A DNA stretch of 64,000 nt, taken from the NCBI RefSeq assembly GCF_034314045.1, contig NZ_JAVIWL010000001.1, forward strand, positions 3,472,001 through 3,536,000, in the 5' to 3' direction. Of the stretch, positions 8,681 to 18,275 are shown in pieces (positions within the stretch are counted from its first letter, which is position 1; every line of letters begins with the position of its first letter). The notes under the pieces were generated by a model, which saw only the letters and a program-made list of their open reading frames with translations, was not told the DNA's origin and searched no databases. Both the position numbers and the translations under genes were made by a program. The DNA is from Glaciimonas sp. CA11.2. GTDB lineage: Bacteria; Pseudomonadota; Gammaproteobacteria; Burkholderiales; Burkholderiaceae_D.

Positions 8681-11182
8681 ATGGCATCTGGTCTATGGTT
8701 TGCGATCGCTTGCGGCATTATTGCTGTGATATATGGAATGGTGTCACGCAGCTGGATTTTAAAGCAAGACCCAGGAAACCCGCGCATGCAGGAAATCGCC
8801 GCGGCCATTCAGCAAGGGGCTGCAGCCTACCTGGCTCGCCAATACCGCACCATTGCTATCGTCGGTGTGGTGCTATTCATCATCATCGGATTTATTCCAG
8901 GCCTCGGACTGGTCACGGCTCTCGGCTTTCTGGTCGGTGCGCTGTTGTCCGGGGCGTGTGGTTTTATCGGAATGAATGTATCGGTACGTGCCAATGTGCG
9001 CACTGCACAAGCCGCCACCAAAGGTTTAAATCAAGCGCTCGATGTGGCATTTCGTGGCGGTGCTATCACTGGAATGTTGGTAGTCGGACTAGGCCTGCTT
9101 GGTGTAACGATTTTCTATTTATTGCTGATTACTTTTTTTAGTCGCCCGGATATGTCGCTGCATGATGTCTTAAAGCCGCTCATCGGTCTTGCATTTGGCG
9201 CCTCGTTAATTTCTATCTTTGCGCGGTTGGGCGGCGGTATTTTTACCAAAGGAGCAGATGTCGGGGCCGATTTGGTGGGCAAAGTTGAGGCTGGTATACC
9301 TGAGGATGATCCACGCAATCCGGCCGTGATTGCGGATAACGTTGGCGACAATGTTGGCGATTGCGCGGGGATGGCGGCAGATTTATTTGAGACTTACGTG
9401 GTGACGTTGATTGCAACCATGTTGTTAGGATCATTGCTGATTAAAGGATTTGAATTACAAGCCGTGCTATATCCGCTGATGCTGGGCAGTGTCTCGATTC
9501 TGGCTTCCATCGTTGGCTGCTCAATGGTCAAGGTCAAGCCCGGCAAAAAAATTATGTCGGCTTTGTACACGGGTTTGTGGTGGGCGGCGATTCTCAGCCT
9601 GATTGGCTTCGCGGTAGTCACTTGGCTACTATTACCGCCTCCGATGGTGTTGCCGATGATGGGTTCTGCACTAATCGGTATCATTCTGACCGGCCTGATG
9701 GTCTACATCACGGAATATTACACTGGCACTGATTTCAAACCTGTACGTCATATTGCTGAGGCCTCGACCACCGGTCATGGCACCAATATTATTGCTGGCC
9801 TCGGCGTTTCCATGAAGTCAACCGCCTATCCAGTGCTCGCGGTGTGTGTCGCGATTCTTGCGTCTTATTGGCTGGCCGGTTTGTACGGCATTGCGATTGC
9901 TGCGACCGCGATGCTGTCAATGGCTGGCATCATCGTTGCGCTTGATGCTTATGGACCGATTACCGATAATGCGGGCGGCATCGCAGAGATGTCGGGCTTG
10001 CCGGAATCGGTGCGTGCGATTACTGATCCGCTTGATGCGGTCGGCAATACGACCAAAGCGGTGACCAAAGGCTATGCGATTGGCTCGGCCGGATTGGCGG
10101 CGCTCGTGCTGTTTGCTGATTACACCCATGCACTGGATTCGGTGGGTAACAGTACCGCCTTTGAATTATCAAATCCACTTGTGATTGTTGGTTTATTTAT
10201 TGGTGGACTGATTCCGTACTTATTTGGGGCCATGGCGATGGAAGCGGTCGGTCGGGCTGCTGGCGCTGTAGTGGTCGAAGTGCGTCGACAGTTCCGTGAT
10301 ATTAAAGGAATCATGGATGGTACTGGTAAACCTGAGTACGACAAGGCAGTGGATATGCTGACTTCGTCTGCGATTAAGGAAATGATCGTGCCGTCGCTTC
10401 TTCCTGTCGTTGTTCCGATTCTGGTGGGTTTAATATTAGGCCCGGCGGCACTTGGTGGTTTGTTGATGGGGACTATTGTTACGGGGTTGTTTGTCGCCAT
10501 CTCGATGACGACCGGCGGCGGTGCCTGGGATAACGCCAAAAAATACATCGAGGACGGCAATCACGGTGGCAAAGGTTCGGAGGCGCATAAGGCGGCAGTG
10601 ACCGGCGATACCGTCGGAGACCCTTATAAAGACACGGCGGGACCGGCAATTAATCCACTCATCAAAATCATCAATATTGTGGCGTTATTACTGGTACCAA
10701 TTTTGCCGATGGGAGGCGCAAACCTGTTGGGTGGTGCAAGTGCGCCGACCCAAGTTATTGCAGTCGTGGTGACACCTTTGGTCGTAGCGCCAACAGTGAG
10801 CGGAAGCAGTGGCGCGGTTGATGGCGGTGCTTCCGCTCATGGTCAGGTAACCGGTACGCTTGCCGCGCCAACCGATGTCACAGTGATTCGTTTTGCCGAG
10901 GGCAAAAGCGATGCCCCGTTTGGTGCTGCAGATCAGCTGGCTACTATCATCGCTGCCGCTAAAGCCAGGCCCGACGCCAAGCTGGTCTTGCGAGGGTTTC
11001 ATGATGCCACTGGTAACTCAGCAAATAACGCCGAGATCGCCAAAGAGCGCGCCATGAGCGTCAAGGCACTGTTGTTAATGGGTGGTGTCACCGAAGACCG
11101 GATCATATTGCAAAAACCCGAGATAACCACCGGTAGTGGCGACAATGCAGAGGCACGGAGAGTGGAGATTAGCATCCAATGA
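8681..11182 (+). CDS. hppA: K+-independent membrane pyrophosphatase with C-terminal OmpA-like domain
   Basis: HppA couples pyrophosphate hydrolysis to proton export across the inner membrane. ATG 8681 is chosen because AGGAGG lies just before it. The product has 833 residues, whereas bacterial family members are usually about 670-720. Signatures [11 protein letters not shown] (193-203), DNVGDNVGD (219-227) and [14 protein letters not shown] (642-655) are intact. GNTTKA at 455-460 has Lys where K+-dependent enzymes have Ala, so this is the K+-independent type. After the last helix and a Val/Ala/Gly-rich linker, residues 731-833 form an OmpA-like domain. It shows FHDATGN, a NAEIAKERA helix and a terminal ARRVEI. 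Both termini of this family face the periplasm, so the tail could bind peptidoglycan. That function is inferred. Confidence 0.95.
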   Translation: MASGLWFAIACGIIAVIYGMVSRSWILKQDPGNPRMQEIAAAIQQGAAAYLARQYRTIAIVGVVLFIIIGFIPGLGLVTALGFLVGALLSGACGFIGMNVSVRANVRTAQAATKGLNQALDVAFRGGAITGMLVVGLGLLGVTIFYLLLITFFSRPDMSLHDVLKPLIGLAFGASLISIFARLGGGIFTKGADVGADLVGKVEAGIPEDDPRNPAVIADNVGDNVGDCAGMAADLFETYVVTLIATMLLGSLLIKGFELQAVLYPLMLGSVSILASIVGCSMVKVKPGKKIMSALYTGLWWAAILSLIGFAVVTWLLLPPPMVLPMMGSALIGIILTGLMVYITEYYTGTDFKPVRHIAEASTTGHGTNIIAGLGVSMKSTAYPVLAVCVAILASYWLAGLYGIAIAATAMLSMAGIIVALDAYGPITDNAGGIAEMSGLPESVRAITDPLDAVGNTTKAVTKGYAIGSAGLAALVLFADYTHALDSVGNSTAFELSNPLVIVGLFIGGLIPYLFGAMAMEAVGRAAGAVVVEVRRQFRDIKGIMDGTGKPEYDKAVDMLTSSAIKEMIVPSLLPVVVPILVGLILGPAALGGLLMGTIVTGLFVAISMTTGGGAWDNAKKYIEDGNHGGKGSEAHKAAVTGDTVGDPYKDTAGPAINPLIKIINIVALLLVPILPMGGANLLGGASAPTQVIAVVVTPLVVAPTVSGSSGAVDGGASAHGQVTGTLAAPTDVTVIRFAEGKSDAPFGAADQLATIIAAAKARPDAKLVLRGFHDATGNSANNAEIAKERAMSVKALLLMGGVTEDRIILQKPEITTGSGDNAEARRVEISIQ

Positions 11183-11484
11183 TTTTGGCAGTGACTACGC
11201 CTCACGATATTGAGGGGGCGCAATCAAATCTTTGGCTATCTGCGCCAAGCAGATAGCACGTTATCGACTCCACAGGATTGCGCAAATTTTTTATAAAAAC
11301 CGCTGATCGTAGTGAGATTGTTGTTGGAAGCTTGATTTTCGCTTTTCGCTTCTTGCTTTGGTCTCTCTCTTCTACGTTTGGGTGCATATGTTGTGTGTAT
11401 GTATCAGCGCGAACATATTTGGGGAATTTCTTGTTTTTGCGGTCCTTTGCAAAAATAATGCGTTGCCCTGTTAAGCTTGGCATC
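11183..11484. other. Intergenic region between hppA and the patatin gene
   Basis: About 300 bases with no gene I can support. The patatin reading frame stays open upstream to 11278, but that part encodes a Phe/Ser/Cys-rich stretch without a ribosome site and is treated as non-coding. Confidence 0.4.
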
Positions 11485-12669
11485 ATGACGAACAGAAAAA
11501 ATGTGGGCCTTATTTTGACCGGAGGCGGAGCGCGTGCAGCTTACCAGGCCGGCGTTCTGGATGCGGTTTCCGCCATTTTGCGTGAGCACGGGTGGGCGCC
11601 AAAGCGGAATCCGTTCGATATCATTTGCGGGACTTCAGCAGGTGCTATTAATGCTACTGCGCTGGCGTGTCGGGCGGATAATTTTTCTGAGGGCGTTGAT
11701 CATCTTCTCCAGGTCTGGAAGCATTTTAGTGTCGAACATGTCTATCGGGCGGATTCGCTTGGCGTGTTACGGTCGGGCGCGCGTTGGCTTTCGTTGCTGT
11801 CGTTTGGCTGGTTACTGCGTCAATGGCACGCACATCCACCGAGTTCCTTGCTCGACAATACGCCTTTGGTGACACTGTTACATCGTTCGTTAGATTTAAA
11901 GGGGTTGGACGCCGCGTTGACTAACGGGAGTTTGAAAGCGCTGGCGGTAACGGCGTCTTCTTATAGTACGGGTCTGCACACGACCTTTTACCAGAGTGCC
12001 CACGAAATTCAATCCTGGACGCGCAGCCAGCGACGTGCGATCAGAGACCAGATCGGTGTCGAACATTTGCTGGCATCGTCTGCGATCCCGTTTATTTTTC
12101 CGGCCGTTCCCATTTATTGCGAAGGTCAGCGTGAATATTTTGGAGATGGTTCGATGCGACAACTGGCTCCCATTTCTCCCGCAATTCATCTTGGCGCGAG
12201 CAAGGTATTGGTAGTCGGTGCGGGCCGCATGATGCAGCCACCGATGGATGTTCCTCTGTTTCCCCATTACCCTAGTTTGGCGCAAATTGCAGGGCATGCT
12301 TTATCGAGTATTTTTCTCGATGGGCTGGCCGTCGATATCGAGCGACTGGAGCGTATTAATCACACGCTGTCATTTCTCACTGAGGAGCAACGCGAGCATA
12401 CGCCATTGAAGCCCATTGAAATGCTCATTATTTCGCCGTCAGAGCAAATTGATGACATCGCTATTCGTCATATCCGTAGCCTCCCGAAATCAATTCGTGC
12501 ATTGCTGGGCGGGATAGGTGCAACCGAATTAAGGGGGGCGGCATTGGCTTCCTATTTATTGTTCGAATCAGGTTATACCTGCGAATTAATACAAATGGGG
12601 CAAAAGGATACGTATGCACGGCGCGAGGATGTAGTGAATTTTTTTGCCGATCAAGTGTCGAACGATTGA
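11485..12669 (+). CDS. Patatin-like phospholipase
   Basis: This 394-residue protein is a patatin-fold acyl hydrolase, a family that cleaves acyl chains from phospholipids using a Ser-Asp pair. The oxyanion motif GGGARAAYQ begins at residue 13. The nucleophile elbow GTSAG is at 49-53 (Ser51), and the catalytic Asp is in DGS at 221-223. No signal peptide is evident, so it is probably cytoplasmic or membrane-peripheral. ATG 11485 puts the GGG motif at the usual distance from the N-terminus; the upstream ribosome site is weak. A short inverted repeat follows the stop. The gene stands alone and its substrate is unknown. Confidence 0.88.
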   Translation: MTNRKNVGLILTGGGARAAYQAGVLDAVSAILREHGWAPKRNPFDIICGTSAGAINATALACRADNFSEGVDHLLQVWKHFSVEHVYRADSLGVLRSGARWLSLLSFGWLLRQWHAHPPSSLLDNTPLVTLLHRSLDLKGLDAALTNGSLKALAVTASSYSTGLHTTFYQSAHEIQSWTRSQRRAIRDQIGVEHLLASSAIPFIFPAVPIYCEGQREYFGDGSMRQLAPISPAIHLGASKVLVVGAGRMMQPPMDVPLFPHYPSLAQIAGHALSSIFLDGLAVDIERLERINHTLSFLTEEQREHTPLKPIEMLIISPSEQIDDIAIRHIRSLPKSIRALLGGIGATELRGAALASYLLFESGYTCELIQMGQKDTYARREDVVNFFADQVSND

Positions 12670-12676
12670 TTCGTGC

Positions 12677-12699
12677 TTAGCCGAATTCGTACCGGCTAA
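12677..12699. terminator. Weak stem-loop after the patatin gene
   Basis: TTAGCCG (12677-12683) pairs with CGGCTAA (12693-12699). An A-run follows on the plus strand rather than a T-run, so termination on this strand is uncertain. Confidence 0.35.
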
Positions 12700-12920
12700 A
12701 AAATATCTTTAGCTCTATTCTTGTTTTGTTATTGAAGAACTGTCAGAACTTTTAACCGAAACTGCGCGAGTTGATATTAAGTGTTTTCATTGAGAGGCCC
12801 GCGATCGGGCTAAATACAGGGAAAGTGGGCATCAACTTTGTACGGATGGTAGATGCGTGTTGATTGGGTTTCTGCAACAAGTTAATCTCAATAGCTGATT
12901 CTTCAGAAATTATTAAAAAT

Positions 12921-13352
12921 ATGAAAAATAAAGTAGCTTCAATTTACGCATGCATTTTCGCGATTGTGAGCGCTCGGCGACGACTCCCATTTCTTCAGCA
13001 ATTTGGTCTCCTGCTAATAGGCTTGTTGTTTTCGGTCCAAGTTTTTGCCCGCAATCCGTTGCTAGTCGATACAATTGCCTTATCGCAACTCCCCGTCGAG
13101 GCCCGGCAAACGTTGGTGCTGATCAAGCAGGGTGGACCTTTTTCCTATAGGAAAGATGGCGTCGTGTTTGGAAACTATGAGGGGCTTTTGCCAAAACAAA
13201 AGCGTGGTTATTATCATGAGTTCACCGTAAAAACACCGCGAGCAAGGAACCGCGGCGCTCGCCGACTTATCTCTGGTGGAACAGTCAACGCTTCGAGTGA
13301 ATATTATTATACCGATGACCATTACGCCTCCTTTAAGCGTGTTCAGGAATAG
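12921..13352 (+). CDS. Secreted barnase-type guanyl-preferring ribonuclease
   Basis: The 143-residue product has an N-terminal hydrophobic signal (residues 24-43, ending VFA) and a compact ribonuclease N1/T1 domain. Compared with barnase, the catalytic residues are all present: Glu100 in YYHEF, Arg114/Arg115 in GARRLIS, and His134 in TDDHYASF. The substrate-binding FGNYEG segment is at 83-88. It should cleave RNA after export. ATG 12921 is chosen so that the signal starts close to the N-terminus. A barstar-like gene follows after 58 bases, which gives the cell protection before export. It may act as a weapon or for nutrient scavenging; which is not shown by the sequence. Confidence 0.9.
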   Translation: MKNKVASIYACIFAIVSARRRLPFLQQFGLLLIGLLFSVQVFARNPLLVDTIALSQLPVEARQTLVLIKQGGPFSYRKDGVVFGNYEGLLPKQKRGYYHEFTVKTPRARNRGARRLISGGTVNASSEYYYTDDHYASFKRVQE

Positions 13353-13410
13353 TCAAATATCGATTTCAGTATAAAACTGCAACCCATCATTGCATTTAGT
13401 TGAGGGAAAA

Positions 13411-13809
13411 ATGAGTTTGTTTAAAACCGTGCCGCCAAACGTAGTGCAATCTATCCGTGCATTTCGCGTGGCTGAATTACAGACCGAGGCAGTTCGTCTG
13501 GGCCAACATTTTCTGTACGCATATTGTGCAGAGGCAATGACCAAACAACAGGTGCTTTCAAAAATTGCACAAGCTTTTTATTTTCCTAAACATTTCGGTA
13601 AGAACTTCGATGCACTAGCCGATTGTCTGACAGATCTTGCGCATAAAGCCGGACCGCAGCCAGGTTTTATCATCGTTATAGAGCAATTGCCAAATACACA
13701 AAAATTTGACAAAGAGGCTCGTGAAATTTTGCTGGACGTGTTCCGGGATAGTGCGGATTTTTGGGCAGAGAAAAAAGTCGCTTTTCGCGTGTTTTACTCT
13801 TTTCAATAA
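13411..13809 (+). CDS. Barstar-family ribonuclease inhibitor
   Basis: This 132-residue protein has the barstar fold. The segment from about residue 50 (KIAQAFYFPKHFGKNFDALADCL) matches the barstar helix that blocks the barnase active site, with the Asp/Asn-rich NFDALADCLTDL core. It lacks a signal peptide and would stay in the cytoplasm, binding newly made ribonuclease from the gene just upstream. The start is ATG 13411 with GAGGGA upstream. Co-transcription is likely from the 58-base gap. Partner specificity is inferred from adjacency. Confidence 0.9.
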   Translation: MSLFKTVPPNVVQSIRAFRVAELQTEAVRLGQHFLYAYCAEAMTKQQVLSKIAQAFYFPKHFGKNFDALADCLTDLAHKAGPQPGFIIVIEQLPNTQKFDKEAREILLDVFRDSADFWAEKKVAFRVFYSFQ

Positions 13810-13977
13810 CTTGGTTTCAAGACTTAGTATTGCATAATAAGCAACCAAAATGCGATTGCAACGCATCGTCGGTTTAGAAATCGCTTTGTCTCTTTCAGAC
13901 CAAATTTAAGAAGATTTTCTACGTCATTTTGTGCGTCAACGTTCCTAAGCTGCTGCGCAGCGGGTACAATGCGCGCC

Positions 13978-14613
13978 ATGAGAAGCATCGTTATCCTTAT
14001 TTCTGGACGTGGCAGCAACATGGAAGCCATCGTCCGGGCAGCACAAACTGAGCAATGGCCGGCCAAAATTGCGGCTGTTATAAGCAATCGCGCCGATGCA
14101 GGTGGTTTGTCCTTTGCCGCTGCGCACGGTATCCCGACAGCGGTTGTCTCCAATAAAGATTACCCTGACCGCACGTCATTTGACGCTGCGTTGCTAGATG
14201 AAATAGACCGGTTTTCACCCGATTTGGTCGTGCTCGCGGGATTTATGCGAATTTTGACTGCGCCGTTTGTTCAGCATTATGCAGGTCGGATGCTGAACGT
14301 CCATCCGTCCTTATTACCAAGTTTCACCGGGTTGGCAACGCATCTTCAAGCATTGACAATGGGTGTTAAAGTGCATGGCGCAACGGTTCATTTTGTGACT
14401 GCTGATCTTGATCATGGGCCGATCGTTCTGCAAGAAGTGGTGCCGGTAATGGACGACGACACTGTTCAATCGTTAGAGGCGCGGATCTTGATACTGGAAC
14501 ATCAAATGTATCCCCGTGCAGTTCGGTGGTTTGTAGAAGGGCGACTCATGATCCAAAATGGACGAGTGTATAAGCGCGGTGACATCGCGCTGGATGGTGA
14601 TTTGGCGGAATAG
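13978..14613 (+). CDS. purN: Phosphoribosylglycinamide formyltransferase
   Basis: PurN transfers a formyl group from 10-formyltetrahydrofolate to glycinamide ribonucleotide, the third step of purine synthesis, in the cytoplasm. The 211 residues match the family. The phosphate-binding ISGRGSNMEA is at 8-17. Catalytic Asn107 and His109 lie in LNVHPSLLPSF, and Asp145 in ADLDHGP. The usual GLHTHRQAL stretch reads GLATHLQAL here, a small departure next to the active site. An in-frame ATG at 13969 is an equally possible start; neither has a strong ribosome site. Confidence 0.95.
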   Translation: MRSIVILISGRGSNMEAIVRAAQTEQWPAKIAAVISNRADAGGLSFAAAHGIPTAVVSNKDYPDRTSFDAALLDEIDRFSPDLVVLAGFMRILTAPFVQHYAGRMLNVHPSLLPSFTGLATHLQALTMGVKVHGATVHFVTADLDHGPIVLQEVVPVMDDDTVQSLEARILILEHQMYPRAVRWFVEGRLMIQNGRVYKRGDIALDGDLAE

Positions 14614-14832
14614 TTGCTCACCGTCATTGACCCGAATAGGTCACGCATGTAGTCTGGAAACGTAATCTTAAAGACGCTATAAGTATCAGTAATACGTTTG
14701 AAGCAAAAAAAGACAAAAAAACAGCACCATAAAAAGAGCAAAAACATAGTAAAAATAGAAGTATCCAAAACAGATAGCAACCTGAAGCGCTGCGCTTCAA
14801 ACAAAATAATTAGTTTTTATGAAAGATTTAAC

Positions 14833-16086
14833 ATGAGATTGCCTCCAGCGATCATCGGTCTTACCGAAGAAGTATTGCGCGAAGTTTTACGATTTACCGG
14901 TCCTGCTGACGTTACTTTATCCCGCTATTTTCGCGATCACCCAAAGCTTGGTTCACGTGAACGTGGTGTAATAGCCGAAGCTGTGTATGGTTTATTACGT
15001 AACAAATTGGTGTACACCAGTTTTGCCGAATCTGGCAATGGCCCGACTATGCGCAGAATGACTTTGTTAGGTCTGGCTGACGCGGTTGGTGCAGATTCTC
15101 TTGGTGGTCTGTCCGAAGAAGAAGCAGAATGGCTAGCGCGGGTGGCTGAAATCGATCGCCGACTGTTGCCAGCGCACATGCGCGCTAATTTACCGGCATG
15201 GCTTTATGAAAAACTGGTCGCGCGTGATGGTGAGGAAAATACCTTGTTGCTCGCGGAAGCATTGAATACGCCTGCACCTCTAGATTTAAGGGTCAACTCA
15301 GTCAAAGCTGCACGTGATGATGTGATCGCTACGCTAGCGGAGGCACCGATTCTTTGTGAGCCGACACCGTATGCGCCGCTCGGCTTGCGTATTATTAAAA
15401 AGCCATCTGTTCAAAATTTGCCCCTATTTAAGAGTGGTGCAATTGAAGTGCAAGATGAGGGAAGTCAGTTGCTGGCCCAAATCGTTGGCGCAAAACGTGG
15501 CGAAATGGTTGTGGATTTTTGTGCTGGCGCTGGCGGTAAGACTTTGGCGCTCGGTGCGACTATGCGCAATACGGGACGTTTGTACGCGTTTGACGTTTCT
15601 GAAAAGCGTCTGGCAAAGCTAAAGCCAAGGATGGCGCGTAGTGGTTTGTCGAATATCCATCCAGTACTGATTGCGCATGAAAATGACGCAAAGGTAAAGC
15701 GTTTGGCTGGCAAAATTGATCGCGTGTTGGTTGATGCACCTTGTAGTGGCTTAGGCACTTTGCGCCGTAATCCTGATGTTAAATGGCGTCAGACGCCAGA
15801 AGCGATTATCGAAATGAATGCCAAGCAAACCGCGATTTTGTCGAGCGCTGCACGCTTAGTCAAATCAGGTGGTCGTTTGGTATACGGCACTTGTAGTCTA
15901 CTTGATGAAGAAAACGAAGCAATTGCAGCGCAGTTCCTGGCTACGCACGAAGATTTTTCATTGCTACCGATGAAGGATGTCTTAGCAGAGCAAAAAATTG
16001 CGTTGGAAATGGATGATTATCTGAAGCTGATGCCACATCTGCATCACACAGACGGTTTTTTTGCGGCGGTATTTGTCCGTAAATGA
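14833..16086 (+). CDS. RsmB/NOP-type rRNA cytosine-C5 methyltransferase
   Basis: This 418-residue protein is a SAM-dependent m5C RNA methyltransferase of the RsmB/NOP2 group, probably acting on rRNA. An N-terminal NusB-like helical part (1-150) precedes the catalytic domain. VVDFCAGAGGKT binds SAM. The two catalytic cysteines are Cys304 in DAPCSGLGTLRRNPDVKW and Cys354 in GTCSLLDEEN. ATG 14833 starts where family similarity begins. The frame is open 45 codons further upstream through a Lys-rich, AT-rich stretch that I take as leader. The gene ends on an ATGA overlap with the next gene. The exact target nucleotide is not evident, so no symbol is given. Confidence 0.9.
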   Translation: MRLPPAIIGLTEEVLREVLRFTGPADVTLSRYFRDHPKLGSRERGVIAEAVYGLLRNKLVYTSFAESGNGPTMRRMTLLGLADAVGADSLGGLSEEEAEWLARVAEIDRRLLPAHMRANLPAWLYEKLVARDGEENTLLLAEALNTPAPLDLRVNSVKAARDDVIATLAEAPILCEPTPYAPLGLRIIKKPSVQNLPLFKSGAIEVQDEGSQLLAQIVGAKRGEMVVDFCAGAGGKTLALGATMRNTGRLYAFDVSEKRLAKLKPRMARSGLSNIHPVLIAHENDAKVKRLAGKIDRVLVDAPCSGLGTLRRNPDVKWRQTPEAIIEMNAKQTAILSSAARLVKSGGRLVYGTCSLLDEENEAIAAQFLATHEDFSLLPMKDVLAEQKIALEMDDYLKLMPHLHHTDGFFAAVFVRK

Positions 16087-16742
16087 CGCCAGGCTCTTTT
16101 TGTTTCGTAAAGCTGCGCGAACGGCTGGTTGCCGCCACTATCATCATCACGATGGGACTGGCGGCGGCGCAGGTTCGCGCTTTTGACGCGACACCGCCAC
16201 GTGAACTGGCGACCGGCACTTTGCAAGCCGCGTTTTCACCTTGGGATGATATTGAGGGTTTGATCACGCAGGAGATCGCGGGCGCTCGCAAACAGGTATT
16301 GGTCCAAGCGTATATATTGACGAATCGCCCAATTGCTACGGCATTGATTGCTGCCAGGAAACGTGGGGTAGATGTTCAGATACTGGTCGATGAGCATCAG
16401 CTTAAAAAAAATCCTGGAACTCAAGTCGAACGCTTAGTAACTGCTAATATTCCAGTATGGGGCGAGACAAACTATCGGAGTGCCCATAATAAAGTTATCG
16501 TAATTGATCCGACGGAAAAAGATGCCACGGTGATAACAGGAAGCTTTAATTTTACCTGGAGCGCTCAGCATAAAAATGCGGAAAACGTCCTTATCGTTCG
16601 CGATAATCCAGCGATAGCCGCACGTTACGCAATGAATTGGCAGCGTCACCTTAAGGACGCCAGAAGCCTGCCGGATACGGCTAAGCGTCGCGGTAAAGCC
16701 GGTACAAAAACCGTGCGCGACAACACGACAGTCCAACGGTAA
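16083..16742 (+). CDS. Secreted phospholipase D-like (Nuc-type) protein
   Basis: The 219-residue product has a signal peptide (about 1-33, ending VRA) and a single phospholipase D domain. The HKD motif is complete: His135 and Lys137 in AHNKVIVID with Asp142, then GSFNFTWSA (153-161) and a conserved Glu167. Single-domain members such as the Nuc endonuclease act as dimers on DNA or phosphodiesters in the periplasm. The start codon overlaps the stop of the methyltransferase gene (ATGA). The tail from about 190 is basic and low in complexity. The substrate is not determined. Confidence 0.85.
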   Translation: MTPGSFCFVKLRERLVAATIIITMGLAAAQVRAFDATPPRELATGTLQAAFSPWDDIEGLITQEIAGARKQVLVQAYILTNRPIATALIAARKRGVDVQILVDEHQLKKNPGTQVERLVTANIPVWGETNYRSAHNKVIVIDPTEKDATVITGSFNFTWSAQHKNAENVLIVRDNPAIAARYAMNWQRHLKDARSLPDTAKRRGKAGTKTVRDNTTVQR

Positions 16743-16787
16743 CACCCTCAGACGCCTATCCTATACAGACCAACACTCCCCATCATC

Positions 16788-18149
16788 ATGTTCGATTTTC
16801 TCTCTGATATGGCTGATAGCCTCGCACACAATTTGGCGGCCCCTGGCTTGCTGATGCAGGTCGCAGTGGCCCTCGCTTGCGTCGGACTTGGATGGCTCTG
16901 CGCACGGGTATTACGTCGTATTTTTGCCGTTGACGATCTCAAGCAACCGGTAGTCCAAATTGGATTACGCAGTTTTGCACAAGTATTGACGCCGCTTCTC
17001 GCAGTATTGTTTCTTGTCCTGGCTAAATTGATTGCCGCCAAATGGCAGCAACCAGTTAGTTTTTTGCGTCTGGCGATACCATTGATGGCTTCTCTTGGCC
17101 TGATGCGTTTTGTTTTTTACGTGCTGCGTCGTGTATTTGTGCGCGACCGTGGTGTCAGCACTTTTTTGTTGCTGTTTGAGAAGGCGTTCGGGGCGCTAAT
17201 ATGGGGCAGCGTTTTGTTGTACATCACAGGATTGTGGCCGGATTTAGTCGATTACCTTGCCAACACTATCTTGCCGATCGGTCGCCATCAAGTTTCTCTT
17301 CTCGCTATATTTCAGGCTTTAATCTCCGTTCTGGTAACCCTAATTATCGCGTTATGGGCTGGGGCCACACTTGAACAGCGCCTGATGCGTTTGAACACCA
17401 TGCATTCATCCCTGCGCACTGTGGTGGCGAGAATGGCGCGCGCAGTGTTGGTTTTGGTAGCGGTTCTGCTGAGTCTATCGCTGGTCGGTATTGATTTAAC
17501 TGTGCTCTCAGTATTCGGTGGTGCGCTTGGTGTGGCCCTTGGTCTGGGTCTACAAAAAATAGCGAGCAGCTACGTTTCCGGATTTGTCATTTTGCTCGAG
17601 CGCAGTCTATCTATCGGCGACATGGTCGGTGTAGGGACTTATTACGGAAAAGTGACCCAAATTAACAGCCGCTTCACGGTTCTGGAGGCGCTGGACGGCA
17701 TCGAGTCGATTGTGCCGAATGATGTCTTCATGACTAATGCGGTGCAGAACTACTCTCTGAATCATCGTATTTTGCGACTATCTACACAACTCACGATTGT
17801 GTATCAGGAAAATATTGAAGAAGTACTCACAATATTGGAAGAGGCCGTCAGTATTGTCGAACGTGTGACTCACGAAATTTTACCTCAAGCTATTTTGTTG
17901 AAGATAGGTTCGAGCGGATTAGAGCTAGAGGTCGGATTCTGGATTGTCGATCCAGAGAACGGAAGGTTGAATGTGCTGTCTGATGTGAACAGAGCAATCT
18001 GGCGGGCGCTACAGACGCACAAGATCAAAGTAGCCCAATCACGGACTGATTTGCGGATGGTTGCCAGCCACAGTCCAGGTGCAGATTCACAACAAGTTGC
18101 GCAGATAGATAGCCAGTCGGTCTTACCGAATTCAAAAAACATCCTGTAA
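16788..18149 (+). CDS. MscS-family mechanosensitive ion channel
   Basis: This inner-membrane protein of 453 residues has about five or six hydrophobic segments followed by the MscS core. The pore helix is the Gly/Ala-rich VFGGALGVALGLGLQKIASS (about 244-263). It is followed by SGFVILLERSLSIGDMV and the beta domain ending near VPNDVFMTNAVQNYS. MscS channels open under membrane tension to release solutes during osmotic downshock. Extra N-terminal helices make it longer than E. coli MscS (286 residues). It lies 45 bases after the phospholipase D-like gene, so co-transcription is possible. Confidence 0.9.
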   Translation: MFDFLSDMADSLAHNLAAPGLLMQVAVALACVGLGWLCARVLRRIFAVDDLKQPVVQIGLRSFAQVLTPLLAVLFLVLAKLIAAKWQQPVSFLRLAIPLMASLGLMRFVFYVLRRVFVRDRGVSTFLLLFEKAFGALIWGSVLLYITGLWPDLVDYLANTILPIGRHQVSLLAIFQALISVLVTLIIALWAGATLEQRLMRLNTMHSSLRTVVARMARAVLVLVAVLLSLSLVGIDLTVLSVFGGALGVALGLGLQKIASSYVSGFVILLERSLSIGDMVGVGTYYGKVTQINSRFTVLEALDGIESIVPNDVFMTNAVQNYSLNHRILRLSTQLTIVYQENIEEVLTILEEAVSIVERVTHEILPQAILLKIGSSGLELEVGFWIVDPENGRLNVLSDVNRAIWRALQTHKIKVAQSRTDLRMVASHSPGADSQQVAQIDSQSVLPNSKNIL

Positions 18150-18275
18150 AGGTAGTACAATAGGGAGTTAATTTCGGTTAAGTGACTGGTAACTACCCGC
18201 GAACTTACCCTCAACTTGTACGAAAAGAGCGCCAAATTCTGCTACAGCGCCATCATCACCTATGGAGGACACTTA

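Noticed and set aside
14698..14832. N-terminal extension of the RsmB-type methyltransferase.
   Set aside because: The extra 45 codons are Lys-rich, AT-rich and without a ribosome site, while family similarity starts after ATG 14833.
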